Of a stretch of DNA of 64,000 bases, positions 9,783 to 19,353 are shown piece after piece. The notes below the pieces were generated by a model. The model saw only the letters and a list, made by a program, of their open reading frames with translations, made no database searches and was not told the DNA's origin. The DNA comes from Colwellia sp. C1TZA3. Lineage in GTDB: Bacteria > Pseudomonadota > Gammaproteobacteria > Enterobacterales > Alteromonadaceae. How positions within the stretch are numbered: position 1 is the first letter of the stretch; each line of letters opens with the position of its first letter. The stretch spans positions 43,784 through 107,783 of the forward strand of contig NZ_VOLS01000006.1 in NCBI RefSeq assembly GCF_007954265.1, read 5' to 3'. The position numbers and the translations under genes are program-made.

Positions 9783-10460
9783 ATGCTAGATAAATATATT
9801 ACGCCTTTAATAGAACCCTTGTTACAGCCTGTGGTCAGTTTATTAGATAAACGCCAAGTAACCGCAGATCAACTAACCGTAGCCGGTTTTATAGTGGGTT
9901 TGTTAGCCGTGCCCTTTTTGGCCTTAAACTTATGGAATTTAGCTTTAGCAGCCATTGTACTAAACCGGCTGTTTGATGGTTTAGATGGCGCACTGGCAAG
10001 ACAACAAAATAACAGTACCAGCGCTGGAGGTTTTTTAGATATTTGCCTCGACTTTTTATTCTATGCCGCAATACCATTAGGCTTCGCATTAGCTACCCCT
10101 GAACAAAATGCTTTAGCCGCCGCGGTATTGTTAGCGGTGTTTATTGGTACTGGAGCGAGTTTTTTAGCCTTCGCTATTCCGGCAGAAAAACTCAACTTGG
10201 ATAAACCACAATTTGCTTACAAAAGTTTTTATTATTTAAATGGTTTAACCGAAGGCACCGAGACCATTCTTATCTTTGTCGCCTTTTGTTTATGGCCACA
10301 ATATTTTGCTGAACTTGCCTATGGCTTTGCTTTATTAGCGGCAATAACAATTGTTACACGGATTTATGGTGGCTATCATACCTTGAAAGAACACGCCTTA
10401 ACAAAGCAAACTAAGACGGTGAACCATAATGATAAATATACGTTAACCGAGGGGGAATAA
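9783..10460 (+). CDS. CDP-alcohol phosphatidyltransferase family membrane protein (YnjF-like)
   Basis: A 225-residue integral membrane protein with the complete CDP-alcohol phosphotransferase motif: D65, D68-G69, A72-R73, G82, D86 and D90 in the required spacing. These residues bind the metal and the CDP moiety, so the enzyme is probably active. Family members join a CDP-activated lipid or alcohol to an alcohol acceptor. The acceptor here is not predictable, although PgsA, PssA or Pcs activity would be the usual options. Its position 11 bp after ynjD mirrors the E. coli ynjD-ynjE-ynjF order, without the ynjE rhodanese. The next gene begins immediately after its stop codon. Confidence 0.85.
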   Translation: MLDKYITPLIEPLLQPVVSLLDKRQVTADQLTVAGFIVGLLAVPFLALNLWNLALAAIVLNRLFDGLDGALARQQNNSTSAGGFLDICLDFLFYAAIPLGFALATPEQNALAAAVLLAVFIGTGASFLAFAIPAEKLNLDKPQFAYKSFYYLNGLTEGTETILIFVAFCLWPQYFAELAYGFALLAAITIVTRIYGGYHTLKEHALTKQTKTVNHNDKYTLTEGE

Positions 10461-11252
10461 ATGTCAGATACCAGTTTACGATTAAGTATTTTCTTTGCCA
10501 TTTTACTCACTATGTTAGTGCTAGAAAGCTACTTTCCTGCGCGTAAAAGCAGACTCACTAAACGTGTTCGTTGGTTCGGTAACTTTTCTCTATTAATTTT
10601 ATCGTCAGTCGTTGCTCGGCTATTAGTGCCTATTGGCGTTACCGGTATTGCTTTGTATAGCTCAGCACAAGGTATTGGCCTATTCAATATCATTAACTTG
10701 CCAAATTGGCTGAGTATTGCTTTGAGTTTATTATTATTAGATTTAATGATTTATTGGCAACATCGACTTTTTCATTTGGTGCCGATACTATGGCGTGTTC
10801 ATAAAGTTCATCATGCCGACAGTCATATCGATGCCAGTACGGGTTTGCGCTTTCATCCCATTGAAATAGTGTTAAGTATATTACTTAAAGGCTTGGCAGT
10901 TATTTTACTTGGTGTACCTGCCCTTGCGGTGATTATTTTTGAAATAGCACTCAATGGTTTTTCGCTATTCAACCATGCTAATATTCGATTGCCACGTTGG
11001 TTAGAGATGCCATTACGAACCATACTTATTACGCAAGAATTACATCGTATTCATCATAGCCAAGTAGTAGAAGAAACCAATAGCAATTACGGTTTTAGTG
11101 TTAGTTGGTGGGATAGAATATTTGCTAGTTATAAGTCGCATGCGCAAAAAAGTGATGAAAATTTAGCTATAGGCCTTAAAACTTTCCCCGCCAATAAAAA
11201 AAATGCAAACTTGTTTACCTTATTAAAAATACCTTTTAATCAACCTAAATGA
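10461..11252 (+). CDS. Fatty acid hydroxylase / sterol desaturase superfamily membrane enzyme
   Basis: A 263-residue membrane protein with the histidine clusters of di-iron membrane hydroxylases: H101-x3-H105, H114-x2-HH118, H132, H172 and H195-x2-HH199. These proteins insert oxygen into, or desaturate, acyl or sterol-like chains, using iron held by the histidines. The start codon follows directly after the stop of the phosphatidyltransferase gene, with GAGGGGG upstream as a strong ribosome site, so the two are translationally coupled. That suggests both act on the same lipid. It is the last gene of the cluster before a gene-free region. The substrate is unknown. Confidence 0.87.
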   Translation: MSDTSLRLSIFFAILLTMLVLESYFPARKSRLTKRVRWFGNFSLLILSSVVARLLVPIGVTGIALYSSAQGIGLFNIINLPNWLSIALSLLLLDLMIYWQHRLFHLVPILWRVHKVHHADSHIDASTGLRFHPIEIVLSILLKGLAVILLGVPALAVIIFEIALNGFSLFNHANIRLPRWLEMPLRTILITQELHRIHHSQVVEETNSNYGFSVSWWDRIFASYKSHAQKSDENLAIGLKTFPANKKNANLFTLLKIPFNQPK

Positions 11253-11268
11253 GCTCGATAATGAGCTT

Positions 11269-11427
11269 ATACCAGTTCTATTAAGTTTGTGATCTTGTTG
11301 TGCGCAGGAAAAATAACTCAAGGTAAGGCGCTCGATTGAGCAATAGCTGGCTATTGGGATTGAGAGCAACACAGCCTTGAGCTATTTTAACTAGTACAAG
11401 TGAGCAATAACTTCATGGGATTGGTAT
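11269..11427. repeat. MITE-like hairpin element (family A)
   Basis: A 159-bp segment with imperfect 17-bp inverted ends: ATACCAGTTCTATTAAG at 11269-11285, and the complement of ATACCAATCCCATGAAG at 11411-11427. Inner segments also pair: AACTCAAGG on the left with CCTTGAGCT on the right, and CAATAGC with GCTATTG around 11341-11356. The whole element could fold into one long hairpin. It has no coding potential, as expected of a non-autonomous miniature transposable element. It lies 17 bp after the hydroxylase stop codon and may act as the terminator of that operon. Confidence 0.7.
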
Positions 11428-12082
11428 TAGATGTCTTACTTAATATTAACTATTTTAGTGCCTGATAAAAATAAAACACCTACTTCTATTTCGCTAATAT
11501 TTAAAGGCAGAGCATCGAGGTTTTACTTATCCCTGTTTAACTTACTTTATTAAACCATACAGCTTATTTGCGATATGTGTTTGTAAGCCATCGTAGTCTA
11601 AAACATAGTAATCTGAAACATAGTAGTCTAAAACATAACTAGCACTTTCATTAGCTTTTTTCTAAAGTGAGTCCCTCCTACAGTACGAGTAGCACTGCCA
11701 TATGCCATTGGATCACTCTGATTTTTTATAAAAACTGCTCAGCCATTTTTTACTACATGGCCCGATAACCCCTATAGACATGAACTGGACACAGATAAAA
11801 CACCAAAAAAATTTTAGCATGGCGCTAAACCCAGTCTATTTTATTTTCACCTACCTTTTTAGAACTACATGGGTAAGTTAATAATTACGACAAGTCTATG
11901 AAAGAATCACCTTACTTTTCATAAGGTACGTACTTATTAATTCCTTAACACCATCAAATAGGTTGAAAAATAAAAATAAAGATAGCTTATAGCTATTTAA
12001 AGGCAAAAAATCTATAAAACCCCTAAGTACTCACCAAAAAAAATAAGCCGTACCATCAGCCTTTCAGCTAACAATTAAGTCG
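11428..12082. other. Gene-free AT-rich stretch
   Basis: About 650 bp with no credible reading frame on either strand and no RNA gene I recognise. Short protein-like stretches, for example on the minus strand around 11650-11740, are broken by stops, lack a start with a ribosome site and resemble no family I know. It lies between two MITE-like repeats and downstream of both neighbouring transcription units, so it may be decayed DNA. Confidence 0.5.
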
Positions 12083-12244
12083 TACTAATTTGATTAATTA
12101 AGCGCTCTACTTTTTCATGAGGAAAAATGAAGAAATACAAGACATAAAATTTGGTCAGTAATTATTCTCCTTATTAATTTTATAACGCCATAGTTTTTTA
12201 TTTTAACCATTAAAAATAAGCAGGTAATTAATCAACTTGGTATT
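12083..12244. repeat. MITE-like element, full-length copy (family B)
   Basis: A 162-bp element starting TACTAATTTGATTAATTA and ending with the complement of ATACCAAGTTGATTAATTA. Its left two thirds match the copy starting at 63875 base by base with few differences, including the shared CATGAGGAAAAATG and ATAAAATTT segments. Its two ends account for both halves of the shortened copy at 46-126. Three copies in 64 kb indicate a dispersed family. Confidence 0.78.
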
Positions 12245-12346
12245 AGCCACGAAACACTGAACAACTGTCTTTTTAATATCATACTGAATAATCCGGTTAC
12301 TGCTTTAAATAGACAAAGATAGTCATTAAGTTGATATAACAAAAAT

Positions 12347-12378
12347 AAAAAAGGCCTACATTGCTGTAAGCCTTTTTT
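12347..12378 (-). terminator. Intrinsic terminator after tRNA-Leu
   Basis: Read on the minus strand, AAAGGCTTACA and TGTAGGCCTTT pair around a GCAA loop and are followed by a run of six T. It lies just past the tRNA 3' end and should end the rlmE-to-tRNA transcript. This means a rimP-nusA operon does not continue here. Confidence 0.8.
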
Positions 12379-12385
12379 ATATGTG

Positions 12386-12470
12386 TGGTGCAGATAGAGA
12401 GACTCGAACTCTCATGCCCTAAGGCACTACCCCCTCAAGGTAGCGCGTCTACCAATTCCGCCATATCTGC
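12386..12470 (-). tRNA. leuU: tRNA-Leu (anticodon GAG)
   Basis: The minus strand reads GCAGATATGGCGGAATTGG at the 5' end, with the D-loop GGTAGACGC, anticodon stem CTACC/GGTAG around loop TTGAGGG (anticodon GAG), a long variable arm (TGCCTTAGGGCA), the T-arm GAGAGTTCGAGTCTCTC and acceptor end TATCTGC with an encoded CCA. The acceptor stem GCAGATA/TATCTGC pairs fully. It reads CUC/CUU leucine codons. Its place after secG matches E. coli leuU, which is co-transcribed with secG. Confidence 0.96.
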
Positions 12471-12483
12471 AAATATTTTAAAA

Positions 12484-12879
12484 CTATTTTGGTACGTCGC
12501 TAGTCTTTTTTACAGCAACATCACTTTCAGGTACATCAGCATTTTCAACTTTAGGCTCAACACTTTCTGTAGGTATAGCATCTGTTGCTGGAGCAGTTTG
12601 TCCAGCAGGAGCGTTAATGTTATCCCACTCGTCAGTTGCATTAACGCGGTTAGCTGTTAAGTTACCTAGTACTAAGCTGATAGCAAAAAATGCTATCGCT
12701 AAGTAAGTTGTCGCTTTAGTTAAGAAGTTACCAGAACCGCTTGAACCAAAAATAGTGGCTGAAGAACCAGCGCCAAATGATGCGCCCATATCTGCGCCTT
12801 TACCTTGTTGCATTAGCACTAAGCCAATTAAACATAACGCAACGATCAAATACACTACAATTAACACTTGATACAACAT
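12484..12879 (-). CDS. secG: Preprotein translocase subunit SecG
   Basis: A 131-residue inner-membrane protein with two hydrophobic helices (about 1-22 and 55-75) separated by the conserved cytoplasmic loop QQGKGADMGASFGAGSS, which is diagnostic for SecG. SecG assists SecYE and SecA in protein export. The C-terminal tail (about 80-131) is acidic, Ala/Pro-rich and probably disordered; it is longer than in E. coli. It starts 1 bp after the tpiA stop codon and ends 14 bp before tRNA-Leu, so it is co-transcribed with both. Confidence 0.95.
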   Translation of the reverse strand: MLYQVLIVVYLIVALCLIGLVLMQQGKGADMGASFGAGSSATIFGSSGSGNFLTKATTYLAIAFFAISLVLGNLTANRVNATDEWDNINAPAGQTAPATDAIPTESVEPKVENADVPESDVAVKKTSDVPK

Positions 12880-12880
12880 T

Positions 12881-13651
12881 TTATTTTCCCTTTGCTGCCA
12901 AACAAATTATTTTAAATTCTTCGGCTTTTAAACTAGCACCGCCGATTAATCCACCATCGATATCAGCTTGTGCAAATAATTCTTCACAGTTTGTCGCATT
13001 GACACTGCCACCATACAACAATGGCACTTTAACTGCGACGTTTTCATCGATTTTTGCGATAAATTCGCGTATAAATTGATGGGTTGTTTGTGCCATCTCT
13101 GGCGATGCTGTTTTTCCAGTACCTATTGCCCAAACTGGCTCGTACGCAATAACAACATCTATAAATTTTTCAATACCAATCTCATCAATAACCGGCTGTA
13201 ATTGCCTCGCTAAAACGATTTCAGTTTGCTCAGCTACACGTTCTTCTTCACTTTCACCTATACATAAAATAGGTTTAAGGCCAGCAGCTAATGCTGCTTG
13301 AACTTTCTCTGCAACTAATGAACTTGATTCTTTATAAATACTACGACGTTCAGAATGCCCAACAATAACATAATTAACACCAACTTCTTGTAACATTGAC
13401 GTTGATATTTCGCCGGTAAATGCACCTTTAGCATGTTCATTTAAGTTTTGTGCGCCTAAACTAAACGTAGTTGCTAAGTTTGCATTCAAGCTTGCCAAAC
13501 TAAATGCCGCTAAGTATGGAAAGCTAGGACAAACAACAACTTCAACATTCTCATTTAACGTCACATTACTTAATTCTAAAGCCATTGAGTTGACTAATGC
13601 CAAACTGCCATTCATTTTCCAGTTTGCCGCAACTATTGCACGTCTATTCAT
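12881..13651 (-). CDS. tpiA: Triosephosphate isomerase
   Basis: A 256-residue TIM-barrel enzyme that interconverts dihydroxyacetone phosphate and glyceraldehyde 3-phosphate. Catalytic residues are visible: Lys in AANWKMNG (about residue 12), His in IVGHSERR and Glu in AYEPVWAIGTGK, whose following residues form the flexible loop lid; the phosphate-binding LLYGGSVN lies near the C-terminus. The length is usual. It sits between glmM and secG, an arrangement common in marine gammaproteobacteria but not in E. coli, where tpiA lies elsewhere. Confidence 0.97.
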   Translation of the reverse strand: MNRRAIVAANWKMNGSLALVNSMALELSNVTLNENVEVVVCPSFPYLAAFSLASLNANLATTFSLGAQNLNEHAKGAFTGEISTSMLQEVGVNYVIVGHSERRSIYKESSSLVAEKVQAALAAGLKPILCIGESEEERVAEQTEIVLARQLQPVIDEIGIEKFIDVVIAYEPVWAIGTGKTASPEMAQTTHQFIREFIAKIDENVAVKVPLLYGGSVNATNCEELFAQADIDGGLIGGASLKAEEFKIICLAAKGK

Positions 13652-13777
13652 TTTTCATTCCTAAATCAAAGCGGCGAGATATTAACTAACCTGCCGGCAA
13701 GATACAAGCAATTCAAGCAATATCATGTTTAATTGCTCATTATTCACTCGACCATTAAAATCAACTGACATTATTGA

Positions 13778-15115
13778 CTAAAAAGCTTGTTTTACAGCGT
13801 TGGCAATCTCATGTGCTAAGTCAGTAACTTCATGATGTTCAGGCCCTTCAACCATCACACGAATCAAGGGTTCAGTACCTGATTTTCTTAATAATACGCG
13901 ACCACGACCGGTGAGTATTTCATTAACTTTATTAACTGCTGCAACAACATCATGATTAATTAAAGGGTCGGTGTTACCTGAAAATCTGACGTTGACTAAA
14001 ATTTGTGGTAATTTTTTCATACCTTGGCGTAATTCAAATAATGTTTTACCGGTGTTACAGACCGCAGTTAATACATTCAATGCCGCAATAATGCCATCAC
14101 CCGTTGAGGTATGATTTAAGTTAATCACATGTCCCGAGTTCTCTGCGCCTAATTTCCAGCCTTTGAGCTTAAGCATTTCCATAACATAGCGATCACCGAC
14201 CTTACTGCGGGCAAATGGTACATCCAAATCAGCAAGCGCAAGTTCTAAGCCCATATTACTCATCAATGTGCCAACAACACCACCATCAATATTGCCATTT
14301 TTTAAGTCGTTACAAGCGATAACATAAACACTTTCATCGCCATCTAGCACATAACCGGTGTGATCAACCATCATTAGGCGATCACCATCACCATCCAATG
14401 CGATGCCTAGATCAGCTTGATGATCAATAACCGCGGCACTGATGGCTGCCATCGATGTTGCCCCACATTCATGATTAATGTTAGTGCCATTAGGTGAGGT
14501 ACCTATTTCAATCACTTCAGCGCCTAACTCTCGAAAAACACTGGGGGCAATATGGTATGTCGCACCATGCGCGCAGTCGACAACGATTTTCATACCTTTT
14601 AATGAATATTGACTTGGAAAGTTACTTTTACAGAATTCGATATAACGACCTGCAGCATCAGCAATACGCGTAACTTTGCCTAAATGCGCTGATTCAACAC
14701 AGCCCATGTCTTGATCTAATTCGTCTTCAATAGCTAATTCAACCGCATCGGGTAGCTTTTCCCCGTTTTGACAAAAAAACTTAATACCATTATCGTAAAA
14801 TGGATTATGTGAAGCACTAATTACAATGCCAGCTTCAGCACGAAAAGTTTTAGTTAAATAAGCAATACCTGGCGTTGGCATTGGCCCTAATAGACCTACA
14901 TCAATACCTGCGGCAGAAAGGCCCGCTTCTAATGCCGACTCCAACATGTAGCCTGAAATACGAGTATCCTTACCAATTAAGACTTTTTTAGTACCTTGTG
15001 CCGCTAAAACACGGCCTGCGGCGTAACCCAATTTCATCACAAATTCTGGGGTAATTGGGTATTGACCGACTAAGCCACGAATTCCATCAGTACCAAAATA
15101 TCTTCTTTCTGACAT
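13778..15115 (-). CDS. glmM: Phosphoglucosamine mutase
   Basis: The ATG at 15115 ([11 protein letters not shown]) has AGGGAG 8 nt upstream and gives 445 residues, the family length. An upstream in-frame GTG at 15139 is rejected because that extension contains the ribosome site. The enzyme converts glucosamine-6-phosphate to glucosamine-1-phosphate for UDP-GlcNAc, feeding peptidoglycan and LPS. The phosphoserine loop [12 protein letters not shown], the metal loop LDGDGDR and the C-terminal phosphate-binding [12 protein letters not shown] are intact. It follows folP, as in E. coli. Confidence 0.97.
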   Translation of the reverse strand: MSERRYFGTDGIRGLVGQYPITPEFVMKLGYAAGRVLAAQGTKKVLIGKDTRISGYMLESALEAGLSAAGIDVGLLGPMPTPGIAYLTKTFRAEAGIVISASHNPFYDNGIKFFCQNGEKLPDAVELAIEDELDQDMGCVESAHLGKVTRIADAAGRYIEFCKSNFPSQYSLKGMKIVVDCAHGATYHIAPSVFRELGAEVIEIGTSPNGTNINHECGATSMAAISAAVIDHQADLGIALDGDGDRLMMVDHTGYVLDGDESVYVIACNDLKNGNIDGGVVGTLMSNMGLELALADLDVPFARSKVGDRYVMEMLKLKGWKLGAENSGHVINLNHTSTGDGIIAALNVLTAVCNTGKTLFELRQGMKKLPQILVNVRFSGNTDPLINHDVVAAVNKVNEILTGRGRVLLRKSGTEPLIRVMVEGPEHHEVTDLAHEIANAVKQAF

Positions 15116-15184
15116 TACTTTCTCCCTTGTACTAATCACGTTAGCACTAACTTTTTTTAATATATCACTGTTTAACGTAACTGC

Positions 15185-16021
15185 TTAATGGTGCTCAGTT
15201 ACCGCTTTTAGTACTTTTAATGCGTCCACAGTTGCTTGAACATCGTGCACGCGAATAATATCAGCGCCTTGCTGAACCGCCAGGATTGCAGCACTTAAGC
15301 TGCCTGCAAGACGTTGCTCAACCTTGCGATTTAATAAATCACCAATCATAGACTTACGCGATAAACCGGCAAGTAAAGGTAAACCTAATTGGCTAAATTT
15401 TGATAAATTTGCCAATAAGTATAAATTTTGCTCTAGGGTTTTACCAAAACCAAAACCTGGATCTACTATTAACCGTTCTCGTGTGATACCAGCATTAATA
15501 CAAACATCAATGCGTTGTTGAAAAAACACCATAATGTCATTAATAACGTTGTCGTAGCTTGGGCTATTTTGCATGGTGCTAGGTAGGCCTTGCATATGCA
15601 TTAAACAAAGCGGAATGTTACTGTTGGCAACCGCGGCTAAACAGCCCTCATTTTGTAATGCTCGCACGTCATTAATCATGTCTGCACCCGCATCTATCGC
15701 AGCGCTCATCACTGAAGCTTTACTAGTATCAATAGAAACTACAATCTTAAATCGTTGTTTAATCGCTTTTAATACCGGAATAACCCGGGCGAGTTCATCC
15801 TCTTCACTAACAGCTTCAGCGCCAGGTCGCGTTGACTCGCCGCCAATATCAATAATGCTCGCGCCATCAGTAATCATCCGCTCCGCTTGCTCAAGCGCAT
15901 AATCGAATTGCGTATACTTGCCGCCATCTGAAAAAGAATCCGGCGTAACATTAAGAATACCCATGACCTGTGGTGTTGATAAATCTACTAATGCGTTTGA
16001 ATAATTAAGATGATTTAACAC
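15185..16021 (-). CDS. folP: Dihydropteroate synthase
   Basis: A 278-residue TIM-barrel enzyme that condenses p-aminobenzoate with dihydropterin pyrophosphate in folate synthesis; it is the sulfonamide target. Visible signatures are MGILNVTPDSFSDGG near the N-terminus, GGESTRPGA, and DPGFGFGKT in the pterin-binding region, with the closing RVHDV. It lies between ftsH and glmM in the conserved order. A hairpin in the 134-bp gap after ftsH may lower read-through into it. Confidence 0.97.
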   Translation of the reverse strand: MLNHLNYSNALVDLSTPQVMGILNVTPDSFSDGGKYTQFDYALEQAERMITDGASIIDIGGESTRPGAEAVSEEDELARVIPVLKAIKQRFKIVVSIDTSKASVMSAAIDAGADMINDVRALQNEGCLAAVANSNIPLCLMHMQGLPSTMQNSPSYDNVINDIMVFFQQRIDVCINAGITRERLIVDPGFGFGKTLEQNLYLLANLSKFSQLGLPLLAGLSRKSMIGDLLNRKVEQRLAGSLSAAILAVQQGADIIRVHDVQATVDALKVLKAVTEHH

Positions 16022-16092
16022 CGTATTCTCTTTATTAATTTTTAGTTAAAAAATAGTAATTCGACTAACTAATCAAATTTCACATAATACAA

Positions 16093-16138
16093 AGCCCCAA
16101 TAATTAATAAATCAAATGATTTAAACTATTGGGGCTCT
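16093..16138 (-). terminator. Hairpin between ftsH and folP
   Basis: AGCCCCAATA at 16093-16102 pairs with TATTGGGGCT at 16128-16137, with further pairing (AAATCA/TGATTT) inside. On the minus strand only a weak TTTG follows. It lies just after ftsH and could be a partial terminator or an mRNA-stabilising stem. Confidence 0.5.
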
Positions 16139-16155
16139 TAACATTGTTTTGCTAA

Positions 16156-18108
16156 TTATTTAGCAGGAACATCTGAAGCATCATCTGGGCTTTTAGGCTT
16201 ATTTGATGGTTTTTTACTTCTATCTTTTTCCATTGATATTTTGCTAGAACCAGCGCTATTATCTGATTTATCATCAGAGTCCTTAGCTTCAAAGTCAGCT
16301 GGTGGGCGAACTTTAGTACGATTCATTAAATCATCAACCTGCAATGCATCAATGGTTTCATATTCCATTAAAGCATCTTTCATCGCATGTAAAATATCTT
16401 CATTTTCTTTCAAGATAGTTGCCGCACGATCATAGTTACGATTAATAAAGTCTTTAATTTCATCATCGATAGCACGTGCAGTTTCATCCGACATGTTCAA
16501 TGACTTAGACGATGATCTACCTAAGAATACTTCACCTTCTTCTTCAGCAAATAGCATAGGACCCATTTTTTGAGAAAAGCCCCACTGCGTAACCATTTTA
16601 CGGGCAAGTTGTGTTGCACGTTCAATATCATTTGAAGCACCCGTTGATACGTTATCAAAACCGTAAATAAGTTCTTCGGCAATACGACCACCATATAAAG
16701 ATGAAATATTACTTTCTAAATGCTGCTTACTGTGACTAAAACGGTCTTGTTCAGGTAAGTACATAGTGACACCTAACGCACGACCACGCGGCATAATACT
16801 GACTTTATAGACTGGGTCATGATCAGGTACTAAACGACCTACAATAGCGTGTCCTGCTTCGTGGTATGCCGTCATTTCCTTCTCTGACTCACTCATCACC
16901 ATAGAGCGACGCTCAGAGCCCATCAAAATTTTATCTTTTGCTTTCTCAAACTCAGCCATGCCAACAACACGGCGTTCTGAACGCGCAGCAAATAAAGCGG
17001 CTTCATTAACTAAGTTAGCTAAATCTGCACCTGAAAAGCCAGGGGTACCACGAGCAATAACTGATGCTTTAACATCGTCACCTAATGGCACTTTACGCAT
17101 ATGCACTTTAAGGATTTGTTCACGACCACGAATATCGGGTAAGCCAACAGTAACCTGACGGTCAAAACGGCCAGGACGTAACAACGCTGGATCTAATACG
17201 TCAGGACGGTTAGTGGCGGCAATAACAATGACGCCTTCATTACCTTCAAAGCCATCCATTTCAACCAACATTTGGTTTAGTGTTTGCTCACGTTCATCAT
17301 TACCGCCACCCATGCCTGCGCCACGTTGGCGACCTACAGCATCAATTTCATCGATAAAGATAATACAAGGCGCTGACTTTTTCGCTTGTTCGAACATGTC
17401 ACGTACACGAGAGGCACCAACACCGACAAACATTTCAACAAAATCTGAACCAGAAATGGTGAAGAAAGGTACTTTCGCTTCACCCGCAATAGCTTTCGCT
17501 AGCAAGGTTTTACCTGTACCCGGCTGTCCAACCAATAAAACACCCGATGGAATACGCCCACCTAGTTTCTGAAAGCGTGATGGCTCTTTTAGGTAATCTA
17601 CTAGTTCAGAAACTTCTTCTTTTGCTTCGTCACAACCGGCAACATCAGCAAAGGTAGTTTTAACTTGGTCTTCGCCTAACAAACGCGCTTTCGATTTACC
17701 GAAACTCATCGCGCCCTTACCGCCACCACCTTGCATTTGACGCATGAAGAAAATCCAGACACCAATTAGCAATATCATGGGAAACCAAGAAACGAAAATA
17801 GTGGTTAAAAAACTAGTTTCTTCCGGTAGTTCACCCGAGGCATCAACACCTTGTTTGACTAAATCGTTGATTAAATCACGATCATAGCCACCAGGAATAA
17901 CAGTAACGAAATTTTCACCGCTACGTTTAATACCATTAATAACGCCGTTTCTATCGACGCTAACTTCTCTAACTTGCCCTTTGCGTACGTCTTGGACAAA
18001 TTGTGTGTAATCCACTTGTTGTTCTTTGCCGCTTCCAGGGGTAAAGCTTTGGAAAACAGACATCAATACAACCGCAATAACTAACCATAAAATAAGATTT
18101 TTTGCCAT
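16156..18108 (-). CDS. ftsH: ATP-dependent zinc metalloprotease FtsH
   Basis: Starting at the ATG at 18108 ([11 protein letters not shown], identical in style to E. coli FtsH) the product has 650 residues. A TTG three codons earlier is less likely. It has two transmembrane helices flanking a small periplasmic domain (about 1-120), an AAA+ domain with Walker A GQPGTGKT, Walker B IIFIDEID and the pore loop [15 protein letters not shown], and a peptidase domain with zinc site HEAGH. FtsH forms membrane hexamers that degrade LpxC, sigma-32 and damaged membrane proteins. The C-terminal tail is rich in Ser, Lys and Asp and poorly conserved. The gene follows rlmE after 77 bp. Confidence 0.97.
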   Translation of the reverse strand: MAKNLILWLVIAVVLMSVFQSFTPGSGKEQQVDYTQFVQDVRKGQVREVSVDRNGVINGIKRSGENFVTVIPGGYDRDLINDLVKQGVDASGELPEETSFLTTIFVSWFPMILLIGVWIFFMRQMQGGGGKGAMSFGKSKARLLGEDQVKTTFADVAGCDEAKEEVSELVDYLKEPSRFQKLGGRIPSGVLLVGQPGTGKTLLAKAIAGEAKVPFFTISGSDFVEMFVGVGASRVRDMFEQAKKSAPCIIFIDEIDAVGRQRGAGMGGGNDEREQTLNQMLVEMDGFEGNEGVIVIAATNRPDVLDPALLRPGRFDRQVTVGLPDIRGREQILKVHMRKVPLGDDVKASVIARGTPGFSGADLANLVNEAALFAARSERRVVGMAEFEKAKDKILMGSERRSMVMSESEKEMTAYHEAGHAIVGRLVPDHDPVYKVSIMPRGRALGVTMYLPEQDRFSHSKQHLESNISSLYGGRIAEELIYGFDNVSTGASNDIERATQLARKMVTQWGFSQKMGPMLFAEEEGEVFLGRSSSKSLNMSDETARAIDDEIKDFINRNYDRAATILKENEDILHAMKDALMEYETIDALQVDDLMNRTKVRPPADFEAKDSDDKSDNSAGSSKISMEKDRSKKPSNKPKSPDDASDVPAK

Positions 18109-18185
18109 ATCGCTCAACTTAATGACCTCTTGCTAATGTTCAAAATGGTGCGATGAAATAATTCCACCCAATATACTATAATTTA

Positions 18186-18815
18186 CTACAATTTAAAGCC
18201 CGTCGCCACAAGATAAACTTCACGTGAACGGGCACGTGATGATTCAGGCTTGCGAGTTCTGACGGTTTTAAATGCGGCTCGAGCATCTTTAATAAATTGC
18301 TCAAAACCCTCTCCTTGAAACACTTTCACTACAAAAGCGCCATCTTTCTTTAAAACTTGATTACACATATCAAGTGCTAATTCCACTAAATACATGCTTC
18401 GGGCCGCGTCTGCAGTATCATTACCGGTAAAGTTTGCTGCCATATCAGACATAACAACGTCGATATTCTTACCATTAATGCGAGTTAATAAAGCATTCAG
18501 TACGGCTTCTTCGCGAAAGTCACCTTGCAGAAAATCAACACCGGCAATAGGGGCCATCGCTAAAATATCACATGCAACAACTTGCCCATTATCACCAACC
18601 ACCTTCGTGGCGTATTCAGACCAACCGCCAGGGGCCGCACCTAAATCGACCACCTTCATACCAGGCTTGATCAATTTATCTTTATTATTTATCTCTTCAA
18701 TTTTAAAAATAGCACGTGAGCGCAAGCCCAGTCTTTGTGCTTTTTTTACATATTCATCATCAAAGTGCTCTTTTAGCCATCGGGCACTACTGACACTGAC
18801 TTTATTCTTACTCAT
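18186..18815 (-). CDS. rlmE: 23S rRNA 2'-O-ribose methyltransferase RlmE
   Basis: A 209-residue SAM-dependent methyltransferase (FtsJ/RrmJ) that methylates U2552 of 23S rRNA, a late step in 50S assembly. The SAM-binding [13 protein letters not shown], the catalytic-tetrad Lys in [14 protein letters not shown], Asp in VVMSDMA, Lys in [10 protein letters not shown] and the C-terminal [16 protein letters not shown] are all present. It is the first gene of the operon running to tRNA-Leu and is divergent from yhbY, the usual arrangement. Confidence 0.97.
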   Translation of the reverse strand: MSKNKVSVSSARWLKEHFDDEYVKKAQRLGLRSRAIFKIEEINNKDKLIKPGMKVVDLGAAPGGWSEYATKVVGDNGQVVACDILAMAPIAGVDFLQGDFREEAVLNALLTRINGKNIDVVMSDMAANFTGNDTADAARSMYLVELALDMCNQVLKKDGAFVVKVFQGEGFEQFIKDARAAFKTVRTRKPESSRARSREVYLVATGFKL

Positions 18816-18950
18816 TCAATCCACTTATATATTTTTGCTGTTTAACGCTTACTTGTATTTTGGAGTACTAGTTTATTTTATTTGCCACTAAAATAACGAC
18901 ATAACTATATTAACCAAAAATAAACCATAAAAATACGGTAAAAAGCTGAC

Positions 18951-18980
18951 AGTTTGTAAACAAAATTAGTATTACAAACT
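18951..18980. promoter_or_regulatory. Inverted repeat in the rlmE/yhbY divergent region
   Basis: AGTTTGTAA at 18951-18959 and TTACAAACT at 18972-18980 are perfect 9-bp inverted arms 12 bp apart, in the 217-bp region between the divergent rlmE and yhbY starts. The spacing of about two helical turns fits a dimeric regulator site. No regulator can be named. Confidence 0.35.
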
Positions 18981-19032
18981 AGATGGAGGTAAAATAGCAA
19001 AAATTCAAGCTAACTTGTAACGAAAATTGTTA

Positions 19033-19329
19033 ATGAACTTAAATAAAAAACAAATTCAGTATTTAAAAGGTCTGGCACATAGCCTTAAACCCGTTGTATT
19101 ACTAGGTAATAACGGCCTTACCGAAGCGGTAGTTGCAGAAATCGACTACGCATTAAGCCACCATGAATTAATTAAGATTAAAATCCCTACGGAAGACCGT
19201 GAAACGAAAGCACTTATTGTTGAAGCCATTTGTCGTGAAACAAATTCAACTAAAGTACAAGTGATCGGAAAAACCTTAGTTATCTTTCGCCAATCAGAAG
19301 AAAAGAAAATTCGTATACCAAAAATGTAA
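19033..19329 (+). CDS. yhbY: Ribosome assembly RNA-binding protein YhbY (CRM domain)
   Basis: From the ATG at 19033 the product has 98 residues and is almost entirely a CRM domain, with KQIQYLKGLAHSLKPVV and the GxxG-type loop LLGNNGLTEAVV. YhbY binds pre-50S ribosomal particles. A TTG at 19027 is less likely than the ATG two codons later. It is divergent from rlmE, which also acts on the 50S subunit, and is followed by a strong terminator. Confidence 0.93.
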   Translation: MNLNKKQIQYLKGLAHSLKPVVLLGNNGLTEAVVAEIDYALSHHELIKIKIPTEDRETKALIVEAICRETNSTKVQVIGKTLVIFRQSEEKKIRIPKM

Positions 19330-19353
19330 TTAATTTACATACTTTGGTCATAT

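Noticed and set aside
11640..11760. Short minus-strand protein-like stretch near the MITE pair
   Set aside because: About 35 codons broken by a stop, without ribosome site or family resemblance.
12385..12660. Plus-strand open frame across the tRNA-Leu and secG end
   Set aside because: It is the antisense of a clear tRNA and of secG, has no ribosome site and encodes no recognisable domain.
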